The translations under genes were made by a program, and so were the position numbers. Shown piece by piece: positions 38,652-47,804 of a stretch of 64,000 nt of DNA. The notes beneath the pieces were generated by a model. It had not been told where the DNA came from. It saw only the letters and a list, made by a program, of their open reading frames with translations, and searched no databases. Origin of the DNA: Vibrio mediterranei (lineage in GTDB: Bacteria > Pseudomonadota > Gammaproteobacteria > Enterobacterales > Vibrionaceae). The stretch is from NCBI RefSeq assembly GCF_900088415.1, contig NZ_FLLQ01000002.1, forward strand, positions 558,001 to 622,000, written 5' to 3'. Numbering within the stretch: position 1 is the first letter of the stretch; each line of letters starts with the position of its first letter.

Positions 38652-38675
38652 ACGCCATTAGGCTGGGAATGGCGT
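38652..38675 (-). terminator. Terminator of the flaG-fliD-flaI-fliS operon
   Basis: An 8-bp stem (ACGCCATT / AATGGCGT) with an 8-base loop is followed by TTTTTT in the minus direction, about 65 bases past the fliS stop. Confidence 0.8.
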
Positions 38676-38740
38676 CTATTCTATTGACATTATTCTGATA
38701 TAGCAACTTTGTCACGTTGACTTTAAGAGGTTAATTCCGC

Positions 38741-39151
38741 TTAGATTCCAACTTCTTGTGCTGTTAAGTTGTGGTAATCACTAGGAATTTGATCCCAAGC
38801 AGATTTTATCTCTCGTATGATCTCTATCACATCATCAATTGGTTTTGGGTTGTTTTCGTGATTAGCCGTTGTGATTTGCGCAATCATGAATTCATACAAC
38901 TGGTCGAGGTTTTTAGCGATGTCGCCGCCATCATCCATAGACAAGCAGCTACGTAGTGCAATGATGATATCCAAAGCTTTGCCGATGCGCTCGCCTTTTA
39001 CAGGTACATTGCCTTGTTCCATCGCTGCTTTAGCTTGAATCAGTCTTTCTATCGCACCACCCATTAGCATTTGGATAACTTTGTGCGGTGAAGCAGCACT
39101 CAATTGGCTGTCTACAGATACTTTCTTATATGCTTGTAATGAACCACGCAT
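38741..39151 (-). CDS. fliS: FliS, flagellin export chaperone
   Basis: 136 residues from ATG 39151 (MRGSLQAYKKVSVDSQL), which has a GAGAGG ribosome site; a longer frame into flaI is rejected. The family core SPHKVIQMLMGGAIERLIQA and KALDIIIALRSCLSMDDGGD is clear. It holds flagellin unfolded for export. Confidence 0.95.
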   Translation of the reverse strand: MRGSLQAYKKVSVDSQLSAASPHKVIQMLMGGAIERLIQAKAAMEQGNVPVKGERIGKALDIIIALRSCLSMDDGGDIAKNLDQLYEFMIAQITTANHENNPKPIDDVIEIIREIKSAWDQIPSDYHNLTAQEVGI

Positions 39152-39161
39152 CACTATCCTC

Positions 39162-39464
39162 TCAAATAAATTTTTGGTACTGCTGTAGGGACTTTCTGCC
39201 ATGTCGGTACTTTCTGAGTTCCAGTCCCAATTGATCCGTTTTAGTTTGCATATGGGTCGCAATTCGACGTGTCGATTGTTCCACTTGCAACCACTCATCA
39301 CTCTGCTTTAGGTTCGGATTCCTTTGGCAAGCGGCTATTAACTTAGTAATTATCTGTTCTCTTTTATCGACCAGAAGGTGAATTTCTTCAGTATCCAGCT
39401 CATCATTTTCTAAAACAGATTGTAAACGGTGATCCAAATCACCTAATTCTTTGAATACGCTCAA
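39162..39464 (-). CDS. flaI: FlaI, small flagellar protein (FliT-like position)
   Basis: A 100-residue, all-helical, charged protein with no membrane segment. Order fliD-flaI-fliS matches the Vibrio polar flagellum, where this gene is called flaI. Enteric bacteria have the fliD chaperone fliT near here, and size and helicity fit a FliT-like role, but I see no sequence signature that proves it. Confidence 0.75.
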   Translation of the reverse strand: MSVFKELGDLDHRLQSVLENDELDTEEIHLLVDKREQIITKLIAACQRNPNLKQSDEWLQVEQSTRRIATHMQTKTDQLGLELRKYRHGRKSLQQYQKFI

Positions 39465-39491
39465 TTAGTAGCCCCAACTCTCGACACCAGC

Positions 39492-41408
39492 TTAGCCTCC
39501 CATCGCACTCATCATGCCGGCTAATTGCGACTGCATCTTTCCGGTAGCGTCTTGCATGGCGGCAAATTTGTCGTGAGTTCGTTTCTGCAGGCTATCCATG
39601 CGGCGGTCTAAATTGACCTGTTGGTCATTCAGTCGATAATTTTGTTCAACTAAGCTTTGCTCTCGAGTACGGATCGTCCCGGTAGCACCGGTCATACTGT
39701 GAATGGCATCTTCGACGCGTTTGGCAAATCCGTTATTGCCGCCGAAAAACTCGCCTAGCTTGTTGAAGTTATTATTCAACTGCTTATCGAGCATTTGATA
39801 GTTTATTTCGAGATTACCTTGGCGCGTCGTAGTGACACCAAACTCAGTTAAGGTCTCTAACCCTTCAGGAGCACCTTCTACCGCTGATGAAAAGACACTT
39901 TTCAAACGCGAGTCCGCACTTCTCACCACACTATCTCCCGCCAATGGGCCGGTTTGCCCAGTTGTGGGGTCTGCACTAGAAAGCTCTTTGGACACCTGAT
40001 AAAACTGGTTGTAGGCGGCAACAAATTGTTCAATATCAGCACGCACACTAGCGCGGTCATATTCCACACCAATTTCAGCTGGACGATCCCCTTGCTTGGT
40101 CGTGCCTTTCAACGTTAAATCCACACCTTCAATGGCACCTTCAATGACATTGTTGTGACTTGATAGCTCAGCAATACCGTCGAGTATGACTTTTGAATCT
40201 TGCGCCGCTTGGACTTGTGACATGCCATTGTAGATTTGCAGCGCTCGCTGTGCTTCGGCAAGTTCAGCTTGAACGGATTCTACTTTTTCTAAACGCTCAC
40301 GTTCTTCTGGTGATAGCTTGGCACGTTCTAGTTGCTTGGCCTCCGCTTCGGTCATATCACCGTCAGCAACAGCTTGGGCAATGGCCGCTTTTTCATCGGC
40401 CAATTCTTGCTCTAGCTGAGCTTGTGCTTCACTTGGCGTTACATAAGAGTCGGTCAAAGTGCCTGAGGCCGTATTACTCCAACCAGGGACTTCACCCGAT
40501 TTTTCTAATGCTTTTTGATCAAGCTCCGGCTCTGGCGCTTGATAGGAATCCATCAAGGTTCCTGATGCAGTTTCTGTCCAACCGGGAATAGTGTCTTCAG
40601 GGCGGCCAGATGTTGCCTCTTGCGCGACAGATTCTGCGCTTTGCTCATCCTTGGTGCTTTCCTCTGCCAAAGTTTCATTAACAGTGGCTTCACTCACCTC
40701 ATCTGCTTTCTTAGCTTCATCTTCCTCAGAAGATGGAACATCCAGCAAAGCTAAAGCATCAGCCTGAGCTTGCTCCAACGCCTTAACGCGCTGCTCAATA
40801 GTTTTGTATTCGAATCGATAGAGATCGTTGCCGGGCTCAGCGTCCACAGCAATTAACAAGGCATGTTCAGCCCCTGATTGGTTAGCCGCCACAATGAGTC
40901 TAGGACCATTGATGTCTTTAACGATAGATGCGCGTACACCGGGGTTGTCACTCGCGCCGTTAATGGCACGAACTACGTCGGTTAAACGAGAATTACTGCG
41001 AAGGGAAATATCAAAGCTGTCATCACCCATTGAAATTTGCAGCTTACCTGGACCAAACTTCGTATCTTCAGGAATAGCATCCGAAGCGATTTTATGGCTT
41101 TGAGCAAGCTGCAATACATCGACAGCGTATTTGCCAGCAATAGCATCGGTAGATGCTGTTGCCGTGACAACGCTTTCTTCGGAGGTGTTGACGCTTCTCA
41201 GCGCAAACGCCTTCTCCTGGCGAAAGCTTGCCATAAGATTTTTCATCGTATCTAGTGACTCTTTGAGTCGTCCGTAGGCACTTATACCGGTATCAATTTT
41301 GCTACGCTCATAGTCGAGACGTTGCTGTTTCGGAATCCGCTCAGCATCGACTATTTTGCTCACCATGGAATTGATATCCATGCCTGAAGACATCCCTATC
41401 GGGCCCAT
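39492..41408 (-). CDS. fliD: FliD, filament cap protein
   Basis: 638 residues from ATG 41408 (MGPIGMSSGMDINSMV); a TTG nine bases upstream is the alternative. N- and C-terminal coiled regions and the RLTDVVRAING and EGAIEGVDLTLKGTT segments are FliD hallmarks. Residues about 225-390 form an acidic, Ala/Glu-rich insertion that holds two copies of a 19-residue module (274-292 and 307-325; PGWTETASGTL and PGWSNTASGTL, each followed by DSY). Longer than the ~470 residues of enteric FliD. Confidence 0.95.
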   Translation of the reverse strand: MGPIGMSSGMDINSMVSKIVDAERIPKQQRLDYERSKIDTGISAYGRLKESLDTMKNLMASFRQEKAFALRSVNTSEESVVTATASTDAIAGKYAVDVLQLAQSHKIASDAIPEDTKFGPGKLQISMGDDSFDISLRSNSRLTDVVRAINGASDNPGVRASIVKDINGPRLIVAANQSGAEHALLIAVDAEPGNDLYRFEYKTIEQRVKALEQAQADALALLDVPSSEEDEAKKADEVSEATVNETLAEESTKDEQSAESVAQEATSGRPEDTIPGWTETASGTLMDSYQAPEPELDQKALEKSGEVPGWSNTASGTLTDSYVTPSEAQAQLEQELADEKAAIAQAVADGDMTEAEAKQLERAKLSPEERERLEKVESVQAELAEAQRALQIYNGMSQVQAAQDSKVILDGIAELSSHNNVIEGAIEGVDLTLKGTTKQGDRPAEIGVEYDRASVRADIEQFVAAYNQFYQVSKELSSADPTTGQTGPLAGDSVVRSADSRLKSVFSSAVEGAPEGLETLTEFGVTTTRQGNLEINYQMLDKQLNNNFNKLGEFFGGNNGFAKRVEDAIHSMTGATGTIRTREQSLVEQNYRLNDQQVNLDRRMDSLQKRTHDKFAAMQDATGKMQSQLAGMMSAMGG

Positions 41409-41457
41409 ATTCACCAAACCACTTCGAATTTAATACTATTGCATCTTAGTGATGCGA

Positions 41458-41904
41458 CTACACCAACATGTCAATGCTGAGTGCGCCATGTTTTTCAACA
41501 CGCTTTAGTACGTCGAGAAGCTCTTGATCTGGAAACTGACGAATGATCTCACCGCTGTCTTTCGCATAAACAGTAATGATGTCGCGCCCTGATTCTTCAT
41601 CTCTTCGAAACGATAATCCCGTATTCATTGAGGTGAGAAACTCATCAAGACGTTTGACCATATTTTCACGTTCTGCCTGATTGAGGTCATGACGCTCGGT
41701 CGCAATTTTCTGAATCAATTCGGAAGTTTTCTGGCTAGAAAACTCCACACTTTCCGCCGTTCTCAGTTCATTGACCTTTTTCGGCTGTGAGCCTTTATCG
41801 GTATCAACTGACGGTGTTGTTTTATTAGTATTTTTCGAAGCAAGTTCTGTGCCACTAGAAGAGGCAAAAGGCTGAATGTTCGACGCGTAGGATGAGATAT
41901 CCAC
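41458..41904 (-). CDS. flaG: FlaG
   Basis: 148 residues: Ser/Thr-rich N-terminal half and a compact FlaG domain (VKRLDEFLTSMNTGLSFRRD, YAKDSGEIIRQFPDQELLDV). FlaG limits filament length in some species. It lies between the third flagellin gene and fliD and heads the fliD operon. Confidence 0.93.
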   Translation of the reverse strand: MDISSYASNIQPFASSSGTELASKNTNKTTPSVDTDKGSQPKKVNELRTAESVEFSSQKTSELIQKIATERHDLNQAERENMVKRLDEFLTSMNTGLSFRRDEESGRDIITVYAKDSGEIIRQFPDQELLDVLKRVEKHGALSIDMLV

Positions 41905-41987
41905 TTTCGTTCTCCCGTTTCTAACCTTCTCTATTGTCCAACTCCAACTGGGGTAAAACTAGTTGAGCAATAAGCTTGAAATTGGAA

Positions 41988-42016
41988 GTTGGTGATAGAG
42001 TAACCCTATCACCAAC
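41988..42016 (-). terminator. Hairpin after the flagellin at 42043-43191
   Basis: A perfect 11-bp stem (GTTGGTGATAG / CTATCACCAAC) with a 7-base loop lies 27 bases past the flagellin stop. The downstream tract is only partly U-rich (TTCCAATTTC). Confidence 0.6.
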
Positions 42017-42042
42017 ACACTTGCCTAAGGTGTAAGCCTTTT

Positions 42043-43191
42043 TTAGCCTAGTAGGCTAAGTGCAGCTGATGGCGATTGCTTCGCTTGAGCTAGAATTGAA
42101 GTACTCGCTTGCTGCAGGATTTGGTTCTTGGTCATTGCCGTCGTTTCTTTCGCGTAATCGGTATCTTCGATACGGCTCTTAGATGCATTAACGTTTTCGT
42201 TGATATTATCTAAGTTATTGATTGCGTGATTGAAGCGGTTTTGGAACGCACCAAGTTCTGCACGGTTACTGTCTACGTATTTTAGCGCCGCATCTAGAAT
42301 AGCTACTGATTCTTGTGCACCACCTACAGAAGTAACATTGATGTCATTAACTGATACCGCGCTTGCTGCACCAGAGAGGTCAAGCTCAGAACCGCCCGCT
42401 AGTGAACCACCGAACGTTAGTGAAGCACTATCAGCTTCGCCGTTGCTGCTTGCGAAGATTTGCAGAGCACCGTCTTCATCAACAGATGCTTGAACTTGGT
42501 CTGTTTGACCATTGATGTAGGTTGCAAGTTGCTCGATATCATCACCTTCTTTACCAGTGATAGCAATCTGAGTCATTGCGTTACCCGCTTTATCATCTAG
42601 GTCAATCGTTAAGGTCGCACCCGCTGCAACTGTCCAGCTTTCATCTTTCGCGTTAGCCGCTTTATAAGAAGAACCGCCCATTTGAGCATTATCAGAGCGC
42701 ATATCGTTCATGCTCAGCATAACCGCTTCGCCACTGTTAGAACCGATTTGGAACGACTGTGTACCGTATGTACCATTTAGAAGACGGTTGCCACCAAAAG
42801 ACGTGGTTTCCGCGATACGGTTTAGCTCGTCATTAAGCGCTGTCACTTCTTCTTGAATTGCTACACGCTCTGCTTTTGAGTTAGAGCCGTTTGCAGATTG
42901 TAGAGATAGGTCACGCATACGTTGTAGGATGTTAGTTGTTTCATCCATCGCACCTTCAGCTGTCTGTGCAATAGAGATACCATCGTTTGCGTTTTTTACA
43001 GCCATATCTAAGCCGCGGCTTTGAACATTCAATCGGTTCGCGATTTGCAGACCTGCTGCATCGTCTTTCGCACTGTTGATTTTGTAGCCTGAAGACAAGC
43101 GTTCCATTGATTTTTGTGTGTTCTCTGCTGCGTTATTCAGATAACGCTGAGCAGTCATTGCAGACACATTCGTGTTTACATTAATTGCCAT
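42043..43191 (-). CDS. Flagellin (sigma-28 copy 1)
   Basis: 382 residues from ATG 43191 ([20 protein letters not shown]); the six-codon longer frame is rejected. The D0/D1 ends ([40 protein letters not shown]) flank a variable centre. It ends SLLG. Very similar to the next flagellin upstream, so a recent or converted duplicate. A sigma-28-like site at 43278-43304 precedes it. I cannot assign a Vibrio fla letter safely. Confidence 0.95.
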   Translation of the reverse strand: MAINVNTNVSAMTAQRYLNNAAENTQKSMERLSSGYKINSAKDDAAGLQIANRLNVQSRGLDMAVKNANDGISIAQTAEGAMDETTNILQRMRDLSLQSANGSNSKAERVAIQEEVTALNDELNRIAETTSFGGNRLLNGTYGTQSFQIGSNSGEAVMLSMNDMRSDNAQMGGSSYKAANAKDESWTVAAGATLTIDLDDKAGNAMTQIAITGKEGDDIEQLATYINGQTDQVQASVDEDGALQIFASSNGEADSASLTFGGSLAGGSELDLSGAASAVSVNDINVTSVGGAQESVAILDAALKYVDSNRAELGAFQNRFNHAINNLDNINENVNASKSRIEDTDYAKETTAMTKNQILQQASTSILAQAKQSPSAALSLLG

Positions 43192-43277
43192 ACTGATCTC
43201 CTTAGGCATTTAGGATAGATGGCCTCTGTGTCTCTCACCTCACATTGGCACATCCGATTTTATTTCTCTCAATCCCT

Positions 43278-43304
43278 GTAACGGCGATAAATTTAGAAGC
43301 TTTA
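43278..43304 (-). promoter_or_regulatory. Sigma-28 promoter of flagellin copy 1
   Basis: On the minus strand TAAAG, 14 bases, GCCGTTAC. This matches the TAAAG-N14/15-GCCGATAA type consensus at the -35 box fully and the -10 box nearly so, 87 bp upstream of the start codon. Confidence 0.75.
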
Positions 43305-43420
43305 GAACAAATTGGCGTTTTTTTTACTATTAATTCAATTGATTGGATAAATGTGATTTAGATCGGAGATTCGAATGGAGGATAGTTGTGTTTGCAACGC
43401 TCTAAAGCCAAATGAAAAAA

Positions 43421-43442
43421 AACCAGAGCCGAAGCTCTGGTT
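43421..43442 (-). terminator. Terminator after the flagellin at 43468-44616
   Basis: A 9-bp perfect stem (AACCAGAGC / GCTCTGGTT) with a CGAA/TTCG tetraloop is followed by a run of eight Ts in the minus direction. Confidence 0.9.
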
Positions 43443-43467
43443 TGTTGTTTGTCATCTGAGGCAATGC

Positions 43468-44616
43468 TTAGCCTAGTAGGCTCAATGCTGCGTTTGGCGC
43501 TTGTTTCGCTTGTGCCAAAATCGAACTTGAAGCTTGCGATAGAATTTGGTTCTTCGTCATCGCTGTCGTCTCTTTCGCGAAGTCCGTGTCTTTGATACGG
43601 CTCTTCGACGCGTTCACATTCTCATTGATGTTGTCTAGGTTGTTGATAGCGTGGTTGAAGCGGTTTTGGAAAGCACCAAGCTCTGCACGGTGACTATCCA
43701 CATACTTCATCGCTGAGTCCAGAATCGCAACGGACTCCTGAGCGCCACCTACTGACGTGACATCAATATCGTTAACTGTTGCTGCTGCCGCTGCACCTGA
43801 CATGTCTAGCTCACCTGAACCCGCTAGCGTACCACCAAAGCTTAATGATGCGCTGTCGATGTCTTTATTGTTGCTCGCGAATACTTGTAAAGCGCCATCT
43901 TCATCTACAGACGCTTGCACTAGGTCAGTTTGACCATTGATGTACGTCGCTAGCTGCTCAATGTCGTCGCCTTGTTTCGCATTAATCGTCAGCGTTGTCA
44001 TCGCGTTACCCGCGCTGTCGTTCATGTCGATTGTCAGTGTTGAGCTTGCTGCCACTGACCAATCTTTATCTTTGGCGTTTGCTGCTTGGTAAACCGAACC
44101 ACCCATGCCGCTGTTGTCTGAGCGCATATCTTTCAGGCTTAGCATCACCGCTTCACCATTATTTGAACCGATTTGGAATGACTGAGTACCGTAAGTACCG
44201 TTCAGTAGACGGTTACCACCAAATGCTGTGGTTTCAGCGACGCGGTTTAGTTCGTTGTTCAGTGCCGTCACTTCTTCTTGAATCGCCACACGCTCTGCTT
44301 TTGAGTTTGAGCCGTTTGCCGATTGCAGTGATAGGTCACGCATACGTTGCAGGATGTTCGTTGTCTCATTCATCGCGCCTTCAGCAGTTTGAGCGATAGA
44401 GATACCATCGTTCGCGTTGCGCACTGCCACATCAAGACCACGGCTTTGAACGTTCAAACGGTTCGAAATTTGTAGACCCGCTGCGTCGTCTTTCGCACTG
44501 TTGATTTTATGACCTGAAGACAAACGCTCCATTGATGTTGCTTGCGCTTGACTTGCATTATTTAAGTAACGCTGAGCGGTCATCGCTGATACGTTAGTAT
44601 TTACATTCACTGCCAT
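43468..44616 (-). CDS. Flagellin (sigma-28 copy 2)
   Basis: 382 residues from ATG 44616 ([20 protein letters not shown]); a 23-codon longer frame upstream is rejected because flagellin N-termini start here and TTGGAGAA serves as ribosome site. Termini are nearly the same as in the next flagellin, with most differences in the central part and SLLG at the end. A sigma-28-like site lies at 44696-44722. Own terminator at 43421-43442. Confidence 0.95.
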   Translation of the reverse strand: MAVNVNTNVSAMTAQRYLNNASQAQATSMERLSSGHKINSAKDDAAGLQISNRLNVQSRGLDVAVRNANDGISIAQTAEGAMNETTNILQRMRDLSLQSANGSNSKAERVAIQEEVTALNNELNRVAETTAFGGNRLLNGTYGTQSFQIGSNNGEAVMLSLKDMRSDNSGMGGSVYQAANAKDKDWSVAASSTLTIDMNDSAGNAMTTLTINAKQGDDIEQLATYINGQTDLVQASVDEDGALQVFASNNKDIDSASLSFGGTLAGSGELDMSGAAAAATVNDIDVTSVGGAQESVAILDSAMKYVDSHRAELGAFQNRFNHAINNLDNINENVNASKSRIKDTDFAKETTAMTKNQILSQASSSILAQAKQAPNAALSLLG

Positions 44617-44695
44617 GTTGTTTCTCCAATTGATTTTCCGGTGTAGCGGTTTCCGACGTCTCGGAAAACCAAGTAGTTCTCTCAAAGTTAATCTT

Positions 44696-44722
44696 TTAAC
44701 GACGCGAGCGAAAAAACCTTTA
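44696..44722 (-). promoter_or_regulatory. Sigma-28 promoter of flagellin copy 2
   Basis: On the minus strand TAAAG, 14 bases, GTCGTTAA. The -10 box differs from GCCGATAA at two positions, one of them shared with Vibrio sites reading GTTAA. Eighty bp upstream of the start codon. Confidence 0.65.
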
Positions 44723-44884
44723 GAAAAAAACTCGAAAAAACAAAAGAAAACATCCGTTTGATTAGGATTTGAGCAGTTAACGAAAAATTGAAAAGAAAAG
44801 ATTAAAGTTTAACGAAATGCCGCCGAAACACTGTGATTTTGCTGAATTTGCTAGGGGTGAGTTGTGGATCTTAAGAAAAGAAAA

Positions 44885-44914
44885 AGCCCCTTTTCCTTTG
44901 AGAGAACTGGGGCT
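44885..44914 (-). terminator. Terminator of the sigma-54 flagellin transcript
   Basis: AGCCCC and GGGGCT arms with an 18-base loop are followed by TTTTTCTTTTC in the minus direction. It lies about 195 bases past the flagellin stop, so the transcript would have a long 3' trailer. Confidence 0.6.
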
Positions 44915-44972
44915 GGGTGGCGACTAGAAGCGTGCGGAGATCAGAGAGAAATAAACACACCCTAGCTAACCT

Positions 44973-45036
44973 ACATACTTTGATGCCGTATTGAGGCAGG
45001 TTGAGAGAGAGAGCCCCAACACATCACAAAGTATGT
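44973..45036. repeat. Long-range inverted repeat in the flagellin 3' trailer
   Basis: ACATACTTTG at 44973-44982 is perfectly inverted as CAAAGTATGT at 45027-45036, with 44 bases between. It lies between the stop codon of the sigma-54 flagellin and its terminator. Confidence 0.5.
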
Positions 45037-45107
45037 TTGCCAAGCAACAGGAAATTTATTGCCACGTCTGGCTTATGTTCCTGTCACTTAGAACTCGGAC
45101 ACTATCT

Positions 45108-46253
45108 CTATTGTAGTAGAGACATCGCTGAGTTAGGCAACTGTTTTGCTTGTGCCAAAATTGACGTACCAGCTTGTTGTAGAATCTGGTTCTTGGTCAT
45201 TTCGGTTGTCTCTTTAGCAAAGTCGGTATCTTTGATTCGGCTGTTTGACGCATCAACATTCTCTTGAACGTTCGCTAAGTTGTTGATGCTGTGGCTTAAG
45301 CGGTTCTGCTTCGCACCCAAATCTGCACGTTGTGAATCCACATACTTAAGCGCAGAATCGATAATCGAGATAGCGTTTTGCGATCCGGCGACTGAAGTCA
45401 TGTCAATATCTTGCACTGTAGACTGAGCAGCAGACGCGGTTTGTAAGTCTAGATCTGTAGCTAACGAACCGCCAATCGTCACAGACTGGTTTAGGTCAAT
45501 GTCAGGTTCTGCGACAAACACTTGAAGCTCACCGTTATCTCCTACAGAAGCGCTAATCTTGTCAGACTGACCATTAATGTACGTTGCTAACTGCTCAATA
45601 TCATCGCCTTGCTTTGCAGTAATGTTGATAGCGACTGCTTCGCCAGATTTGGTCGTAAAGCTAATATCCAACTGGTTATTCGTATTATCAACACGCCAAT
45701 CAGCGTCTTTACCGTTGTTTGCAGTGTATGTGGTCCCGCCCATACGGAAATCATCTGCACGAATACTGGTTAGTCCCATAATTAAGGCTTCACCTGAGTT
45801 AGCACCGATTTGGAATGACGCTTCGCCGAAGCTGCCATTGAGCAAACGACGGCCACCAAATGAGGTAGTCTCTGCTATACGGTTTAGCTCCGCTTGAAGT
45901 GCATTAGATTCTTCATTAATTGCAACACGCTCGGCAGGAGAGTTAGTACCATTTGCCGATTGAATCGCCAGGTCACGCATGCGTTGCAAGATGCTGGTTG
46001 ACTCATTCATGGCACCTTCCGCAGTCTGTGCAATCGAAATACCGTCGTTCGCATTGCGCATTGCCACATCAAGACCACGTGATTGCGCTGTTAGTCGGTT
46101 CGAGATCTGCAAACCTGCAGCATCGTCTCGTGCGCTATTGATCTTGTGACCAGACGACAAACGCTCCATTGAGGTATTTAGCGCATCGCTGGATTTGTTC
46201 AGATAGCGTTGGGCTGTCATAGCCGAAACGTTTGTACTTACTGTTACTGCCAT
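45108..46253 (-). CDS. flaA: Flagellin with sigma-54-type promoter (FlaA-like)
   Basis: 381 residues ([20 protein letters not shown]) with conserved D0/D1 ends and a variable centre clearly different from the other two copies. It ends SLLQ instead of SLLG. It is directly downstream of flgL. A near-perfect sigma-54 site lies 323 bp upstream (46576-46591). In V. cholerae the flagellin beside flgL, FlaA, is the only sigma-54-dependent one and is essential for the filament; I use the symbol on that basis, so it is tentative. Confidence 0.9.
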   Translation of the reverse strand: MAVTVSTNVSAMTAQRYLNKSSDALNTSMERLSSGHKINSARDDAAGLQISNRLTAQSRGLDVAMRNANDGISIAQTAEGAMNESTSILQRMRDLAIQSANGTNSPAERVAINEESNALQAELNRIAETTSFGGRRLLNGSFGEASFQIGANSGEALIMGLTSIRADDFRMGGTTYTANNGKDADWRVDNTNNQLDISFTTKSGEAVAINITAKQGDDIEQLATYINGQSDKISASVGDNGELQVFVAEPDIDLNQSVTIGGSLATDLDLQTASAAQSTVQDIDMTSVAGSQNAISIIDSALKYVDSQRADLGAKQNRLSHSINNLANVQENVDASNSRIKDTDFAKETTEMTKNQILQQAGTSILAQAKQLPNSAMSLLQ

Positions 46254-46334
46254 TATGCTCTCCTAATTGAGTTCGCAAGCTTCAAGTAGGCTCACTTAAT
46301 AACAAACATTGTTAATTCAATATTGTTACTACGC

Positions 46335-46359
46335 CCACCTAATACCCCGTATCAGGTGG
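46335..46359 (-). repeat. Leader hairpin of the sigma-54 flagellin
   Basis: CCACCT and AGGTGG arms extend inward through ATAC/GTAT with one mismatch around a 3-base loop. It has no U-run after it, so it is more likely an mRNA structure than a terminator. About 80 bases before the start codon. Confidence 0.5.
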
Positions 46360-46575
46360 AGTATCTAAAGTGCTTATTTATCGAGTTAGCCCGTAATCGG
46401 GTACTTTGTATTCATGTTTAGCATTTTCTATGCCAACTAATACATTTAATTATAAATCAATACATTAAAGCCCATTCATTGAGCCGGTGTATGACAAGAC
46501 CTCGTTAGTGCATCCAAAGTGGCTTAAGATTGCCACCTAACGCTTTCACCTCTGCACACATGGCAATGCTCATGC

Positions 46576-46591
46576 GGCAACCGAGGTGCCA
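46576..46591 (-). promoter_or_regulatory. Sigma-54 promoter of flaA-like flagellin
   Basis: TGGCACCTCGGTTGCC on the minus strand carries the full TGGCAC and TTGC boxes with 10-base GG/GC spacing. It begins eight bases past the flgL stop. Confidence 0.88.
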
Positions 46592-46599
46592 AACTATCG

Positions 46600-47793
46600 C
46601 TATAGATAATTAAATAACGTCAGGTCCTTGGTTTTTCCAAACGCAAGCTGTGAAGCCTGTAATGCTCGTGAGTTCTCTTCAAAATCGATGACCGCTTTTG
46701 AGTAATCGAGATCCTCAAAATTACTTTTAGAACGGGCAATCGAAATTTTAAAATCTTCATGCTGCGATTGTTGGGTATCAAGACTGTTAAGCCTTACCCC
46801 AACATCGGTACGCGAGCTAGTTAAGTGCAAAAATGCCGCGTGAAACTGCTCAGTGACCTGATGAAGCTGAGCACTGGCTGAGGCATCGGCTACATCGTTA
46901 TCCATCCAATACACCGCATCATTAAACGTATCAAACACACTAAATGTTTTTTGAGGCTCAACTTCAATCGCGTCCCCCGGTGTAATTTGACCTTTAGTCT
47001 GAATGTTGAGCCCTTGGAATTGAATGCCTTGGCTCGGGTCAAAATTACCCGCAGCAACAACCGTATTGTTCTGTTCAAGCTGATAACCAAATTGCTGATT
47101 ACCCATATCCACAAACGTCACTTTGTATGTACTGTTGTCGTTTGCATTACTGTTGGTGGCTTTTTCAAGTAGTAATTCTGAGCCTTTTTGCAGCTGATAA
47201 TTGGCTTTGTAATCCCCAAGTGGGTTGTCAATCTCCATAAACAGCTTGCTACCAGGATCGCTCGTAGCCACTTCTAGACTTGCTGCAATGCGCATTTTGC
47301 GTTGATAGTCATCGCCAGCGTAAGAAATACGCCCTTCCCCATCGACGAAAAATGGTTGAGTCTTAGGTTTTGTGCCAGCAAAGCTATAGTTACCCGATTC
47401 ATCACGGGTATTCGCAAGCGCGAGAAAGTTCTTTGCCAACTCCTCTATTTCACGTGCTTTTGCTTCACGGTCTTCAGGAGAAAGCGCACCGTTGATTGCT
47501 TGCATCGTTAAGCGTTTTGCATTATCGGCAAACTGTTCTGTCTCACCTAACATGACTTCTTGATGCTCAAGGCGATTTCTCGACAACGTGATGGCACTGT
47601 CGTACTGGTCCAACTGCTGCGTCTGCTGTTTAAGTTTTTGCAAATAATGCGTCGCTAGTGGTGAGTCCGCTGGCTTTTGCAGCTGTTTACCAGAGGCGAG
47701 CTGTGCATGGTTTTCATGAATTTTGTTTTCTTGGCGGCGCATATCATTTTGCACCGTTTGGTAATTATGAAAACTAGAGATTCGATTCATCAT
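46600..47793 (-). CDS. flgL: FlgL, hook-filament junction protein
   Basis: 397 residues. The N-terminal RISSFHNYQTVQNDMRRQEN and LQKPADSPLATHYLQKL segments and the flagellin-like C-terminal helices (SNFEDLDYSKAVIDFEENSR) mark FlgL. It joins FlgK to the flagellin filament. Eleven bases from flgK. Confidence 0.95.
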   Translation of the reverse strand: MMNRISSFHNYQTVQNDMRRQENKIHENHAQLASGKQLQKPADSPLATHYLQKLKQQTQQLDQYDSAITLSRNRLEHQEVMLGETEQFADNAKRLTMQAINGALSPEDREAKAREIEELAKNFLALANTRDESGNYSFAGTKPKTQPFFVDGEGRISYAGDDYQRKMRIAASLEVATSDPGSKLFMEIDNPLGDYKANYQLQKGSELLLEKATNSNANDNSTYKVTFVDMGNQQFGYQLEQNNTVVAAGNFDPSQGIQFQGLNIQTKGQITPGDAIEVEPQKTFSVFDTFNDAVYWMDNDVADASASAQLHQVTEQFHAAFLHLTSSRTDVGVRLNSLDTQQSQHEDFKISIARSKSNFEDLDYSKAVIDFEENSRALQASQLAFGKTKDLTLFNYL

Positions 47794-47804
47794 AATCTAG
47801 CTCC

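Larger units (their letters stand above)
44617..45107 (-). other. 491-bp intergenic region between flagellin genes
   Basis: No gene is seen. In the minus direction it holds the 3' trailer of the sigma-54 flagellin, a long-range inverted repeat (44973-45036), a terminator (44885-44914), and then the sigma-28 promoter (44696-44722) and AT-rich leader of the next flagellin. Confidence 0.7.
46254..46599 (-). other. 346-bp leader region of the sigma-54 flagellin
   Basis: No gene is seen. It contains the sigma-54 promoter at its right end, GGCAA/TTGCC motifs at 46530-46580, and a stable hairpin (46335-46359). The predicted untranslated leader is about 310 bases. Confidence 0.7.

Noticed and set aside
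39152..39301. 50-codon N-terminal extension of fliS
   Set aside because: It overlaps flaI; ATG 39151 has a good ribosome site and gives normal FliS length.
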